Origin: an uncultured Alphaproteobacteria bacterium | Lineage (GTDB): Bacteria > Pseudomonadota > Alphaproteobacteria > CAAHEQ01 > UBA3637 | NCBI GenBank assembly: GCA_934203105.1 | Contig: CAKPYQ010000003.1 | Span: 24,057-88,056, forward strand | Direction of reading: 5' to 3' | DNA length: 64,000 bases | Program-made: the position numbers and the translations under genes | In this document: one piece after another, positions 1-8,031 of the stretch | How the letters are laid out: the number at the start of each line of letters is the position of its first letter | How positions within the stretch are numbered: the first letter of the stretch is position 1 | Notes under the pieces: model-generated | Database searches by the model: none | What the model saw: the letters and a program-made list of their open reading frames with translations, nothing else | What the model was told of the DNA's origin: nothing

Positions 1-411
1 CAAAGCGGTCAATAAATCCAATTCCAATTTAATATAACGCGCTTGCCAATCATCATTGTTCAGGTGGTTTAAAAAATCGCACACCGTGTTATAAAAAGCA
101 AAAACAGGTTCGCGTTCGGGCAAGCTTTCGTCCAACAAAGCGCAAAGCGAGCTGATCGCGGACAGGCGTTTTTTATCGTCCATAAAGCCCGCTGACAACG
201 GGCGTACAGTTTCGGCTTTGAAATTGCCCAAATGTTCGGGTAATCGTGCATGCCATTTTAAATTGACAAAGCTGCCTGCAAGCGGCAAAGTTTTAGCGTG
301 AAATAATCCCAAATGCCGGCCGTGCGTTGGTGTCAAAGCCGATAATATAATGCCGTTTTCACCAAAGCGCCGTACCGCCAAAACAAAGCCCGTGTCTTGC
401 CAATCAGGCAT
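1..411 (-). CDS. recO: DNA repair protein RecO, N-terminal part (gene runs off the window)
   Basis: The reverse strand from 411 reads 137 codons with no stop before the window edge. The protein starts MPDWQDTGFVLAVRRFGENG and continues with a LTPTHGRHLGLFHAK segment typical of the N-terminal OB fold of RecO, the RecFOR mediator that helps load RecA on SSB-coated gaps. The ATG overlaps the last 8 bases of era, as expected for translational coupling in the lepB-rnc-era-recO operon. The zinc-binding and helical C-terminal parts lie outside. Identification rests on this N-terminal signature and the conserved neighbourhood with era. Confidence 0.88.
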   Translation of the reverse strand, partial: MPDWQDTGFVLAVRRFGENGIILSALTPTHGRHLGLFHAKTLPLAGSFVNLKWHARLPEHLGNFKAETVRPLSAGFMDDKKRLSAISSLCALLDESLPEREPVFAFYNTVCDFLNHLNNDDWQARYIKLELDLLTAL

Positions 412-1309
412 TGAAATCCAGCCCCCATTCGCTGTATCTTTCCGGATCGTTGACCCAATTTTCGCGCACTTTGACAAACAAAAATACATGAACAGGGCAT
501 TCGAAAATCTGCGTCAATTCATATCGTACGGCGGATCCGATTTTCTTTAACATCGCGCCGCCTTTGCCGATGATGATTGCTTTTTGTCCTTCACGTTCAA
601 CGTAAATGGTTTGTTCAATGCGAATGTCGCCTTTTTCGGTGTTGCGTTCAAATTTGTTTGTTTCCACCGCAACCGAATAAGGCAATTCTTGTTGCAAATT
701 TAAATATAATTTTTCGCGCGTGATTTCCGCCGCGAATAATCTGTTGGGTAAATCCGACAAGCTGTCAGAGGGGAACATAAAAGCCCCCGGCGGCATTTGC
801 GAAACCAAATAATTTAATAATTCTTTGACGTTTTCACCGGTTTTGGCGCTGATCATAAACGTTTCTTTGAATATCGAATAGCCTTTTAACTTTTCAATCA
901 ACGGCAATAATTTTTCTTTTGGCAAAGTGTCGATTTTGTTTAATACCAAAATCGTGGGACGTTTGTCCTTTTCCAATTGAGCAATAATCCGCGCCGTGTC
1001 ATCGTCCAAGCCGCGCTTGACATCAATCAACAGCAAACGTTCGTCCGCGTCGTCCGATTCTGTCCACGCGGTGGCAACCATTGCCCGATCCAAACGACGC
1101 TTGGGTTTGAAAATACCCGGTACGTCAACCAATACAATTTCGGTGTTTCCTTCGACTACAATCCCGCGTACCCGTGAACGCGTTGTTTGAACTTTGGGCG
1201 ATACAATCGATACTTTCGCTCCGACCAGCAAGTTGACCAAAGTCGATTTGCCCGCATTCGACGCGCCCAAAACTGCAACAAAACCGCAATGAGTTTTTGG
1301 ATTATCCAT
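404..1309 (-). CDS. era: GTPase Era
   Basis: A 301-residue protein of normal Era length. The G1 loop GASNAGKST is at residues 15-23, G3 is DVPG at 62-65 (the usual DTPG with Thr replaced by Val), G4 is NKID near residue 124, and the C-terminal KH domain carries IGKGG. Era binds the 3' end of 16S rRNA and checks 30S assembly, with membrane association. The start overlaps the end of rnc by 8 bases and the stop overlaps the start of recO by 8 bases, so all four genes are probably one transcript from the promoter upstream of lepB. Confidence 0.96.
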   Translation of the reverse strand: MDNPKTHCGFVAVLGASNAGKSTLVNLLVGAKVSIVSPKVQTTRSRVRGIVVEGNTEIVLVDVPGIFKPKRRLDRAMVATAWTESDDADERLLLIDVKRGLDDDTARIIAQLEKDKRPTILVLNKIDTLPKEKLLPLIEKLKGYSIFKETFMISAKTGENVKELLNYLVSQMPPGAFMFPSDSLSDLPNRLFAAEITREKLYLNLQQELPYSVAVETNKFERNTEKGDIRIEQTIYVEREGQKAIIIGKGGAMLKKIGSAVRYELTQIFECPVHVFLFVKVRENWVNDPERYSEWGLDFNA

Positions 1310-1964
1310 TCTTTTTTTTGTCCTTTCCGTACAGCGTTAAAAAATGAGCAGCCGCATTTTGTTCGGCCGTTTTTTTGGAAGAGCCTTGAGCAACGACTTC
1401 ATCAAATCCTTTCATTCGAACAGCGACTTTAAATAACGGCGCGTGAGCCGGTCCGCTTTGTGATATGACAACATATTCCGGCAGGAAAATCCCGTGCTTA
1501 TGCCCCCATTCCTGCAAAGCCGTTTTCGGATCAACGGGCGGCTTTATGTCTTTATCCAACAAAGGCGTATAAAGCGGGGTTGCAAAACGATATGCTTGTG
1601 CTAAATCGCTGTCTTTGAAAATCGCAGCTATCAGCGCTTCGAATACGTCGGATAAAACGGAATCATTGTCGCGCAATTCGTTGGCGTCCGTGATCAAAGC
1701 GTCGGGAATACCGATCTGTCGGGCCAATTTTGCCAAAGTTTCTTCGCGCACCAAAGCCGTAAAGCGTTTGGCAATGTCGCCTTCTTTTTCTTTGCGGTGA
1801 TGAGCCAACAACAAATCCGCGACAATCAATCCCAATACGCGATCGCCCAAAAATTCCAATCGCTCGTAAGCGGCGGCTTTGTTGGCGTGCGCCAAAGTTA
1901 ATGCGTCCTTTAATAAAGCCGGATTTTTAAAATGATATCCGATTGTTTTTTGTAACTTTTCCAT
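1302..1964 (-). CDS. rnc: Ribonuclease III
   Basis: A 220-residue double-strand-specific endoribonuclease that processes rRNA precursors and structured mRNAs. The RNase III signature ERLEFLGDRVLGL is at about residues 35-47, a second conserved acidic segment (SDVFEALIAAIF) near residue 105, and a double-stranded RNA binding domain from about 148 to 215 (PKTALQEWGHKHG). It is located between lepB (2-base gap) and era (8-base overlap), the common bacterial order. The ATG at 1964 follows an AAGG-like site in the lepB end. Confidence 0.96.
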   Translation of the reverse strand: MEKLQKTIGYHFKNPALLKDALTLAHANKAAAYERLEFLGDRVLGLIVADLLLAHHRKEKEGDIAKRFTALVREETLAKLARQIGIPDALITDANELRDNDSVLSDVFEALIAAIFKDSDLAQAYRFATPLYTPLLDKDIKPPVDPKTALQEWGHKHGIFLPEYVVISQSGPAHAPLFKVAVRMKGFDEVVAQGSSKKTAEQNAAAHFLTLYGKDKKKNG

Positions 1965-1966
1965 TT

Positions 1967-2725
1967 TTAAGGACCTACCTTTTTAAACATTCTGTTCCAT
2001 CTGATACCTTTGCCAAAATCTGAAAATAAAGATTGCTCGTGCGAATAAAACATAAATTGCGCTTTGCCGACCAAGTTTTCTTTCGGAACATAGCCGACTT
2101 TATCCAAAAATCTGGAATCTTGGGAATTGTCTCTGTTATCACCCATCATAAAAAAGTGATCCGGTGGAACGATGTATTCGATTGTGTTGTCTTTTGGCTC
2201 GGAATCCGATACTTCTAATATTTCGTGAACTAAACCGTTTGGCAATTCTTCGTCATACAAAGCGTGCGGGACATTGACACCCATACGCTCTTCTAAAACA
2301 ATTTTTTTGAATGTACGCTTAACCGGTTGACCGTTAATGTGTAAAATGCCGTCTTTGACTTGTATCCGATCGCCGGGCAGGCCGATGACGCGCTTGATAT
2401 AATCGACAGACGGGTGCGGCGGTAAGCGAAACACGACAATGTCGCCGCGTTTGGGTTCGCTGTAAAAGACGCGTCCGGAAACAATCGGCATTCCAAATGG
2501 GAAAGAATAGCGTGAATAGCCATAGCTGGCTTTATTCACGAACAAATAATCGCCAACCAGCAAAGTCGGAATCATCGAGCCGGAGGGGATATTAAACGGT
2601 TCGAATGCGCACGAGCGCACCGTCAAAGCGATCAGCAAAGCCCAAAATAAAGCTTTTGCATTGTCTTTGAACCACTCTTTAAAGGTTGTTTTTTCTTTTT
2701 TTGATGTTTTTTTGTCTTTTTGCAT
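1967..2725 (-). CDS. lepB: Signal peptidase I
   Basis: A 252-residue membrane-bound signal peptidase that cleaves Sec signal peptides on the periplasmic side. A single N-terminal membrane segment is at about residues 24-40. The catalytic Ser is Ser50 in IPSGSM and the general-base Lys is Lys111 in YIKRVIGLPGD; the GDNRDNSQDSR box follows. First gene of the minus-strand lepB-rnc-era-recO operon, transcribed from a well-formed promoter at 2761-2789 and divergent from tgt. Confidence 0.96.
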   Translation of the reverse strand: MQKDKKTSKKEKTTFKEWFKDNAKALFWALLIALTVRSCAFEPFNIPSGSMIPTLLVGDYLFVNKASYGYSRYSFPFGMPIVSGRVFYSEPKRGDIVVFRLPPHPSVDYIKRVIGLPGDRIQVKDGILHINGQPVKRTFKKIVLEERMGVNVPHALYDEELPNGLVHEILEVSDSEPKDNTIEYIVPPDHFFMMGDNRDNSQDSRFLDKVGYVPKENLVGKAQFMFYSHEQSLFSDFGKGIRWNRMFKKVGP

Positions 2726-2760
2726 TGTTAAATCTTTTCTTTTTTGTTAAACTGTTTGCT

Positions 2761-2789
2761 ATCATAAACATTTTTTTGAAAAATAGCAA
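2761..2789 (-). promoter_or_regulatory. Promoter of the lepB-rnc-era-recO operon
   Basis: On the minus strand, TTGCTA (2784-2789) and TATGAT (2761-2766) are separated by 17 bases and sit about 36 bases before the lepB ATG. Both boxes are close to the sigma-70 consensus. Confidence 0.6.
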
Positions 2790-2809
2790 TAGGAAATTAA
2801 AGAATAAAA

Positions 2810-3928
2810 ATGCTGCAATTTGAATTAAAGACAAAAGAAAATAACGCGCGTCGCGGAACATTACACACTGCGCACGGTGATGTACAAACACCGGCTTTTA
2901 TGCCGGTCGGAACGTGTGCAACGGTCAAAGGTATGATGCCCGAATCGGTCGCCGCCACCGGTGCGGAAATTTTGCTTGGTAATACGTATCATTTAATGCT
3001 GCGCCCGACGGCAGAGCGGGTTGCCAGATTAGGAGGATTGCATCGCTTTATGAATTGGCCAAAGCCTATTTTGACGGACTCGGGCGGATTTCAAGTGATG
3101 AGCTTGTCCAAAATCCGCAAAATTACGGAAGACGGTTGTACGTTCCAATCGCATATTGACGGGTCGCGCCACCACTTGACGCCGGAAAGGTCTGTTGAAA
3201 TTCAATATTTGTTGGACAGTAATATAACAATGGTTTTGGACGAATGTATGCCTTATCCGTCCGAAAAAAAAGACGTTAAAAAATCGATGGAAAGGTCTAT
3301 GCGTTGGGCAAAGCGTTCAAAAGATGCTTTTGTCGATCGAGCAGGGTATGGGATTTTTGGTATTGTACAAGGCGGTGTATTTCCGGATTTGCGCGCCGAG
3401 TCCGTAAAAGCATTAACTCAAATCGGTTTTGACGGTTATGCGGTCGGTGGTTTGGCGGTCGGTGAAGGCCAAAAATTGATGTTCGAGACAATCGAAGTGA
3501 CGACGCCTTTATTGCCGGACGATAAACCGCGTTATTTAATGGGTGTTGGTAAACCGTCCGATATTGTCGGTGCGGTTGCCCGAGGAATTGATATGTTTGA
3601 TTGCGTTATGCCGACGCGATCGGGGCGTAATGCTTTGGCCTTTACGCGCGATGGGACGGTCAATTTGCGCAATGCTTGCCATATTGATGACAACACACCG
3701 TTGGACAGTCAATGTTCTTGTCCGGCATGTACGCACTATTCGCGTGCCTATTTACATCATTTGTTCCGCACGGGTGAAATGTTGGGGGCAATGTTGCTTT
3801 CTTGGCATAATATTCAATACTATGAAGATTTGATGAAAGACATTCGTGCGGCGATAGAGGCAGGACATTTTACCGATTTTGCAAATGCGTTTTTTGAAAA
3901 AAATGCTACGTTGAAAAGGCCGCTGTAA
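2810..3928 (+). CDS. tgt: tRNA-guanine transglycosylase (queuine tRNA-ribosyltransferase)
   Basis: A 372-residue Tgt that swaps guanine 34 for preQ1 in GUN-anticodon tRNAs on the path to queuosine. The TDSGGFQVMSLSKI loop near residue 88 holds one conserved active-site Asp, and the nucleophile region DCVMPTRSGRNA follows near residue 266. The C-terminal zinc site is seen as CSCPACTHYSRAYLHHLF. It is divergent from lepB with an 84-base gap and is followed after 4 bases by the DUF721 gene, suggesting co-transcription. Confidence 0.96.
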   Translation: MLQFELKTKENNARRGTLHTAHGDVQTPAFMPVGTCATVKGMMPESVAATGAEILLGNTYHLMLRPTAERVARLGGLHRFMNWPKPILTDSGGFQVMSLSKIRKITEDGCTFQSHIDGSRHHLTPERSVEIQYLLDSNITMVLDECMPYPSEKKDVKKSMERSMRWAKRSKDAFVDRAGYGIFGIVQGGVFPDLRAESVKALTQIGFDGYAVGGLAVGEGQKLMFETIEVTTPLLPDDKPRYLMGVGKPSDIVGAVARGIDMFDCVMPTRSGRNALAFTRDGTVNLRNACHIDDNTPLDSQCSCPACTHYSRAYLHHLFRTGEMLGAMLLSWHNIQYYEDLMKDIRAAIEAGHFTDFANAFFEKNATLKRPL

Positions 3929-3932
3929 ACAA

Positions 3933-4439
3933 ATGCACAAAGCAAAAACATCGGAAAACATCACGGCGCGCAGAATGGGCGGATTGACGCCCGTCGGTTT
4001 GGATATGCGCTCGATTGCCAAAGATGTTTTGGGCAAGCGTGGCTTTTCAAATGTGGATTTGATTGCACATTGGACGGACGTTGTGGGGCAAGCTTTGGCC
4101 GACGGTGTTAAGCCCGATAAAATCACATACCCTAAATCCGGTCGTTATGATGGTGTTTTGCATGTGCGGGTGCAAGGCGGTGCTTTTGCTGTTTTGCTGG
4201 AACATCAAAAGAATATCATTTTGGATAAAGTAAATACTTTTTTGGGCTATAACGCAATCAGCGACATCAAAATTCGTCAAGATACTTTGGTGCAAGTTCC
4301 CGTACAAAAAGCAGTCGATCTTGCCAAAGAATTAACGCCGGAACAGGAAGCTTTGTTGCAACAAAGGATCAAGGACATTCAAGACGAAAGTTTGCGCCGT
4401 CAGCTGTATGAAATCGGAAAGAAACTTTTTTTGAAATGA
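3933..4439 (+). CDS. DUF721 (DciA-like) protein
   Basis: A 168-residue protein whose middle (about residues 25-115) matches the DUF721/DciA pattern, including WTDVVGQALADGVKPDKI, LHVRVQGGAFAVLLEHQK and a downstream INAISDIKIRQ-like strand. DciA proteins help load the replicative helicase DnaB in many bacteria without DnaC; whether this copy does so is inference. In alphaproteobacteria DUF721 genes often precede a DsbA-family gene, as here. The N-terminal 20 residues are basic and probably flexible. Confidence 0.8.
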   Translation: MHKAKTSENITARRMGGLTPVGLDMRSIAKDVLGKRGFSNVDLIAHWTDVVGQALADGVKPDKITYPKSGRYDGVLHVRVQGGAFAVLLEHQKNIILDKVNTFLGYNAISDIKIRQDTLVQVPVQKAVDLAKELTPEQEALLQQRIKDIQDESLRRQLYEIGKKLFLK

Positions 4440-4443
4440 GGGC

Positions 4444-4472
4444 TTGCTAATCTGCAAAAAACGATTTAAAAT
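4444..4472 (+). promoter_or_regulatory. Promoter before the DsbA-like gene
   Basis: TTGCTA (4444-4449), a 17-base spacer and TAAAAT (4467-4472) lie about 30 bases upstream of the ATG at 4503, in the only gap of this gene cluster. Confidence 0.5.
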
Positions 4473-4502
4473 AGCCGTACAATTAAATGAAAGGGAATAA
4501 AA

Positions 4503-5276
4503 ATGAAATTTATATGGTTTACGCTTTTGGGAGCAATTATTATTTTCGGAATTATTTATCAAATGAACAAAGTTGCTCCGACACCGATGCCGGGGTTGAC
4601 AACAAATAACGGACAAGTTGTCGGATCGCCTGCGTCTGATGCTCCGTCGGATTCCAATTTTGAACCGTTGGATTTATCCGAAAACAACTCCGGTTTGATC
4701 ATCAAATCCGCGAACGCCGGCGAAGTTAAAGGTGCAAATGAAGCTCTTTCAAAGACGGCTTTGCATACTTTGGGCGATGAAAATGCGCCGGTGAAAATGT
4801 ATGTGTTTTCATCGTTGACTTGTACGCATTGCGCTGCGTTTCACACAAAAGTATTGAAAAATGTCGAAAAAAAATATGTCGATACGGGAAAAGTATTTTT
4901 TACCTATGTTGACTTTCCGTTTGATTCCAGAGCATTGGCAGGCGCTATGTTAACGCGTTGTGTTGCTCCGGATAGGTACTTTACTTTTTTAAACGTGTTA
5001 TTTGAAAACCAAAAAGAATGGGCGTTTAAGCCGAATGCAACCGAAATTGTTTCAACGTATGCGTCTTTACAAGGCTTGTCAAAAGGGGATGTGCGTGCGT
5101 GTTTAGCCGACAAAACGATCCAACAATCGATTATTAAAAACCGCAATGCATTCGCGGAAAAATATCAAATTAATTCGACCCCGACGACGGTGATTGTTAA
5201 AGGTGATAAAACCGAAATTGTTGTCGGCGCGCGGGAAGATGAGTTGGAAAAAGCTTTGCAAAAAATGACAAAATAG
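4503..5276 (+). CDS. DsbA-family thiol:disulfide oxidoreductase, membrane-anchored
   Basis: A 257-residue protein with an N-terminal membrane segment or uncleaved signal (residues 3-21), a low-complexity linker and a thioredoxin-fold domain from about residue 85. The redox motif is CTHC within SSLTCTHCAAFH, and the cis-proline loop is NSTPTTVIVKG. This architecture fits the periplasmic DsbA-like thioredoxin_4 proteins that make or shuffle disulfides in exported proteins. Good candidate substrates in this window are the Cys-containing exported proteins at 10804 and 51851. A promoter at 4444-4472 precedes it, and atpI follows 9 bases downstream. Confidence 0.88.
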   Translation: MKFIWFTLLGAIIIFGIIYQMNKVAPTPMPGLTTNNGQVVGSPASDAPSDSNFEPLDLSENNSGLIIKSANAGEVKGANEALSKTALHTLGDENAPVKMYVFSSLTCTHCAAFHTKVLKNVEKKYVDTGKVFFTYVDFPFDSRALAGAMLTRCVAPDRYFTFLNVLFENQKEWAFKPNATEIVSTYASLQGLSKGDVRACLADKTIQQSIIKNRNAFAEKYQINSTPTTVIVKGDKTEIVVGAREDELEKALQKMTK

Positions 5277-5285
5277 GTCGTTCCC

Positions 5286-5585
5286 ATGTCCGATAAGCAA
5301 CCCTTAACGCCACAGCAAATGCATGAAAAAATAGACGCTTTTCGTCAAAAGGCCTTGATCGGCAAAAGCAAAAAGGCGTCTGTTTCGAATTCGGCCGGCA
5401 TCGTGATAACGATTGTTTCCGATTTGCTGGGCGGGTTGTTGGTTGGTGCCGGTATCGGTTGGGTGATCTTTAAAATCTTTGATACACATTTGATCGTGAT
5501 GGGGATTTTTGTTTTGTTGGGTGGACTGGCGGGATTTTTAAACCTATATAAATCCTTGAACGTTTTGGAAAGGCAAAACAAATGA
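5286..5585 (+). CDS. atpI: ATP synthase protein I (AtpI)
   Basis: A 99-residue protein with a basic, Gln/Lys-rich N terminus and two hydrophobic helices (about residues 40-65 and 67-90; GGLLVGAGIGWVIFKIFD then LIVMGIFVLLGGLAGF). This is the AtpI pattern, an assembly helper for the c-ring, and the position directly upstream of atpB is standard. Its stop overlaps the atpB start (ATGA). Confidence 0.9.
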   Translation: MSDKQPLTPQQMHEKIDAFRQKALIGKSKKASVSNSAGIVITIVSDLLGGLLVGAGIGWVIFKIFDTHLIVMGIFVLLGGLAGFLNLYKSLNVLERQNK

Positions 5586-6313
5586 GAATGGATCCTTTTC
5601 ATCAATTTGACATTGAAATTTACTTTCCGATGAAAATCGGATCTTGGGACGTGTCTTTGACGAATTCGTCGTTTGCGATGTTGCTGGCTACATTCGGTGC
5701 GATTTTTTTAATGTGGTTGATGACGCGTAAAATGAAGTTGATCCCGCACTTAGGGCAAACGATTGCAGAATCATTATATTTGTTTATCCGATCGATGATT
5801 GATGATACGATCGGGACAAAAGGTCGCGTGATGATCCCCTTTATTTTGACTTTGTTTGTCTTTATTTTGTTTGGTAATTTGTTGGGCTTATTTCCGTATG
5901 CTTTTACGTTTACCAGTCATTTGTCGGTGGTCGGAGCAATTGCTTTGATCGGGTTGCTGTTGTCGATTATTTTGGGCGTTTGGCACAAAGGTTTTGCGTG
6001 GTTTCACGTCTTTTTACCAAAGGGTGTTCCCATTGCATTAGCGCCGTTAATGATGCCGATAGAGGTTATTTCGTTTTTGTCAAAACCGTTCAGTTTAACC
6101 GTTCGTTTGGTGATGAATATGACCGTCGGCCACATTATGTTGGAAGTCGTTGCGGGTTTTGTTTTTGCTTTGGGATTGGCGGGCTTTGTGCCGTTGCTTT
6201 TTACGGGTGTTTTGATTTTGTTTGAAGTCTTCATCGGCATTTTGCAGGCGTATATTTTTACGATTTTAAGCTGTATTTATCTGAGCGAAGCATTTGAAGG
6301 AAACGAAGATTAA
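5582..6313 (+). CDS. atpB: ATP synthase Fo subunit a
   Basis: A 243-residue polytopic subunit a forming the ion half-channels. The essential Arg is in the helix SLTVRLVMNMTVGHIML (about residues 170-186), with the conserved Asn and His following. The C-terminal helix LQAYIFTILSCIYLSEA matches the family. The start ATG overlaps the atpI stop by 4 bases. Together with the next three genes it forms an Fo-only cluster; F1 genes are not in the window, as is usual for alphaproteobacteria. Confidence 0.96.
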   Translation: MRMDPFHQFDIEIYFPMKIGSWDVSLTNSSFAMLLATFGAIFLMWLMTRKMKLIPHLGQTIAESLYLFIRSMIDDTIGTKGRVMIPFILTLFVFILFGNLLGLFPYAFTFTSHLSVVGAIALIGLLLSIILGVWHKGFAWFHVFLPKGVPIALAPLMMPIEVISFLSKPFSLTVRLVMNMTVGHIMLEVVAGFVFALGLAGFVPLLFTGVLILFEVFIGILQAYIFTILSCIYLSEAFEGNED

Positions 6314-6335
6314 CTTTAAAAAAGGAGATAGAAAA

Positions 6336-6581
6336 ATGGATATAGATTCAATGAAATATATTGCGGACGCCGCGAAGTTTTTATCAATCGGGATTTGTTC
6401 ATTGGTGATGATTTCGGTTGCAAAATGGGTGGCGCAAATTTGGATTACGATCATTTCGTCGATCAGCCGTAACCCCAGCGTAAAAAATGATATTACTTTG
6501 TTTGCGTATATCGGCGCCGGTATGACCGAAGCGATTGCTTTGTATGCTTTGGTATTGGCTTTTATGATGTTGTTTTCATAA
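6336..6581 (+). CDS. atpE: ATP synthase Fo subunit c, with an atypical first helix
   Basis: An 81-residue c subunit. The ATG at 6336 was chosen because a strong AAAGGAGA site lies 8 bases upstream; a longer in-frame reading from 6294 would overlap atpB. Helix 2 has the ion-binding carboxylate Glu65 in GAGMTEAIALY, and the polar loop has the conserved RNP (45-47). Helix 1 lacks the GxGxGxG packing motif: the four glycine positions are Ser27, Ala29, Trp31 and Ala33 in SVAKWVAQIW. The Gln and Ser/Thr ligands of Na+-type rings are not at their usual places, so proton use is more likely. Confidence 0.93.
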   Translation: MDIDSMKYIADAAKFLSIGICSLVMISVAKWVAQIWITIISSISRNPSVKNDITLFAYIGAGMTEAIALYALVLAFMMLFS

Positions 6582-6599
6582 AATAAAGGGTATATTGTT

Positions 6600-7103
6600 A
6601 TGATGCCGCAACTTGTTTTTATGTTTTATCCGGCTCAGGTGTTTTGGCTTGTCGTTTCGTTCGGGATTTTATTCTTGGCGATGCGATTTTGGCTGTTGCC
6701 GCCTGTTGCGGATATTTTGCAAAAGCGAGAAGAAAAAATAAAAAACATTTTGCGTCAAGCGGATAAGTTGACGGCTTTAAGCGAGCGAATAGGGAAATCT
6801 TATCAACAATATATTGATGATGCGAATCAATATTCGGCGCGCGTTTTGCAAACGGCACATGATGAAGTGGCGATCAATTACGCTAATCAAGAAGAAGAGT
6901 TGTTGCAAATTTTAAAGTCCGACACGGCTGAGGCCGAGCAGGCTTTACAGCAAGAAAAAAAACGCGTTTTGGGTCATATCGAGGAAATTACTTTGGGTTT
7001 TGTGCAAACTGTTTTAAAAGCTCTTTATCACACCAAGGCGGACGAAAAAACATTGCAAAAAGAAATATCAACTTTGGTGACGGAGGAAGACAAAAATGTA
7101 TGA
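6600..7103 (+). CDS. ATP synthase Fo subunit b' (peripheral stalk)
   Basis: A 167-residue protein beginning MMPQLVFMFYPAQVFWLVV, the typical opening of the b' subunit of alphaproteobacteria and cyanobacteria. One N-terminal membrane helix (residues 10-32) is followed by a long charged coiled coil. It pairs with the b subunit encoded next to form the heterodimeric stalk linking Fo to F1. Its end overlaps the next gene by 8 bases. The family is variously named atpG, atpF2 or atpX. Confidence 0.9.
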   Translation: MMPQLVFMFYPAQVFWLVVSFGILFLAMRFWLLPPVADILQKREEKIKNILRQADKLTALSERIGKSYQQYIDDANQYSARVLQTAHDEVAINYANQEEELLQILKSDTAEAEQALQQEKKRVLGHIEEITLGFVQTVLKALYHTKADEKTLQKEISTLVTEEDKNV

Positions 7104-7650
7104 TGTTGTCGATGTCGTAGACTTTTTCGACGATCCCGAGTTATGGAAAGCCGTTGCTTTTGTTATATCCGTCGGTGCGGTTATTCTTCCGATTTATCAT
7201 TTCTTGTTGCAAGCGGTGCGGCACCGTTCGGGTGAAATTGCCAATCAAATGGAGGAGGCTTTAAAATTGCGTCGAGAAGCCGAACAACTGTTAAAGACGG
7301 CGCAAGGGAAAGATTTTCATAAAAATGCCGAGCGCAAAAAAATCTTGCGAGCTTCTTTAAAGGACGCGCGCGTATTAAAACAAAAAGCCGATCAGGAGTT
7401 ACAGTCGCGTTTTGCCAATAAAAAGGAAGAGATTTTAGACCGAGTTCAATTGATTCGCCATACAGGATTGGCTGAATTAAAAGAAAAAGTGGTTTCGGTT
7501 GCTGTAAATACAACGGCACGGGTGTTGCAAGTTTCAAGTGATAAAAAAGAAAAGCAAGCCTTTATGGATGTTGGTTTACAGGAGTTGGAACACATATTAA
7601 ATCAAAAAGAACAGAAAGATAAATTGTTGGAAGCAATAAAAGAAAATTAA
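7096..7650 (+). CDS. atpF: ATP synthase Fo subunit b (peripheral stalk)
   Basis: A 184-residue stalk subunit: hydrophobic helix at about residues 17-37 (AVAFVISVGAVILPIYHFLL) then a long Lys/Glu/Arg coiled coil with the motif RHRSGEIANQMEEALKLRREA near the membrane. It starts 8 bases inside b'. Its C terminus is acidic and basic with many Glu/Lys repeats. Last gene of the Fo set; a small unknown gene follows after 11 bases. Confidence 0.92.
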   Translation: MYDVVDVVDFFDDPELWKAVAFVISVGAVILPIYHFLLQAVRHRSGEIANQMEEALKLRREAEQLLKTAQGKDFHKNAERKKILRASLKDARVLKQKADQELQSRFANKKEEILDRVQLIRHTGLAELKEKVVSVAVNTTARVLQVSSDKKEKQAFMDVGLQELEHILNQKEQKDKLLEAIKEN

Positions 7651-7661
7651 AAGAGGTAAAT

Positions 7662-7898
7662 ATGTTATTTTGGCATAAAAAAGAAAAAAATATATCCAGT
7701 TGGAATTTGGAACCGGGCTGTGTTTTCAAAAAAAATGATCGAGTGCCGTCGGTGTTTGTGGTTGATAAAATTATGGACTTTTCGCCGGCTCCCATTCATG
7801 TGCGCTTGAAGGAAAAAGGCGGAAATGATCGCACGGTGACGGTTGCTTTGGAAACGTTAAAGGACGAACATTTTTGGCATTTTTTGCCGAACGGTTAA
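7662..7898 (+). CDS. Small protein of unknown function downstream of atpF
   Basis: A 78-residue protein preceded by an AGAGG site 7 bases before its ATG and located between atpF and a terminator, so it is probably the last gene of the Fo transcript. It has no signal peptide or membrane helix. The central VPSVFVVDKIMDF and HVRLKEKGGNDRTVTVALETL segments look like strands of a small beta-rich fold, as in short RNA-binding or Tudor-like domains, but I do not recognise the family. Confidence 0.65.
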   Translation: MLFWHKKEKNISSWNLEPGCVFKKNDRVPSVFVVDKIMDFSPAPIHVRLKEKGGNDRTVTVALETLKDEHFWHFLPNG

Positions 7899-7921
7899 GC
7901 TTTTACAGATTTGTTTAAAAC

Positions 7922-7970
7922 AAAGCTGTCTTTGACAATTTTGTCGGGACAGCTTTTCGTGTATTTTTTT
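7922..7970 (+). terminator. Intrinsic terminator of the Fo operon
   Basis: Perfect 9-bp inverted repeat AAAGCTGTC (7922-7930) and GACAGCTTT (7948-7956), with an inner GACAA/TTGTC pair in the loop and a run of eight T shortly after. It lies 24 bases after the stop of the small gene. Confidence 0.7.
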
Positions 7971-8031
7971 TACTTTCTTTTTACACTTTATTAACCAAAA
8001 GCAGGCACAATAAAGGAAAAAGAGGTCGTAA

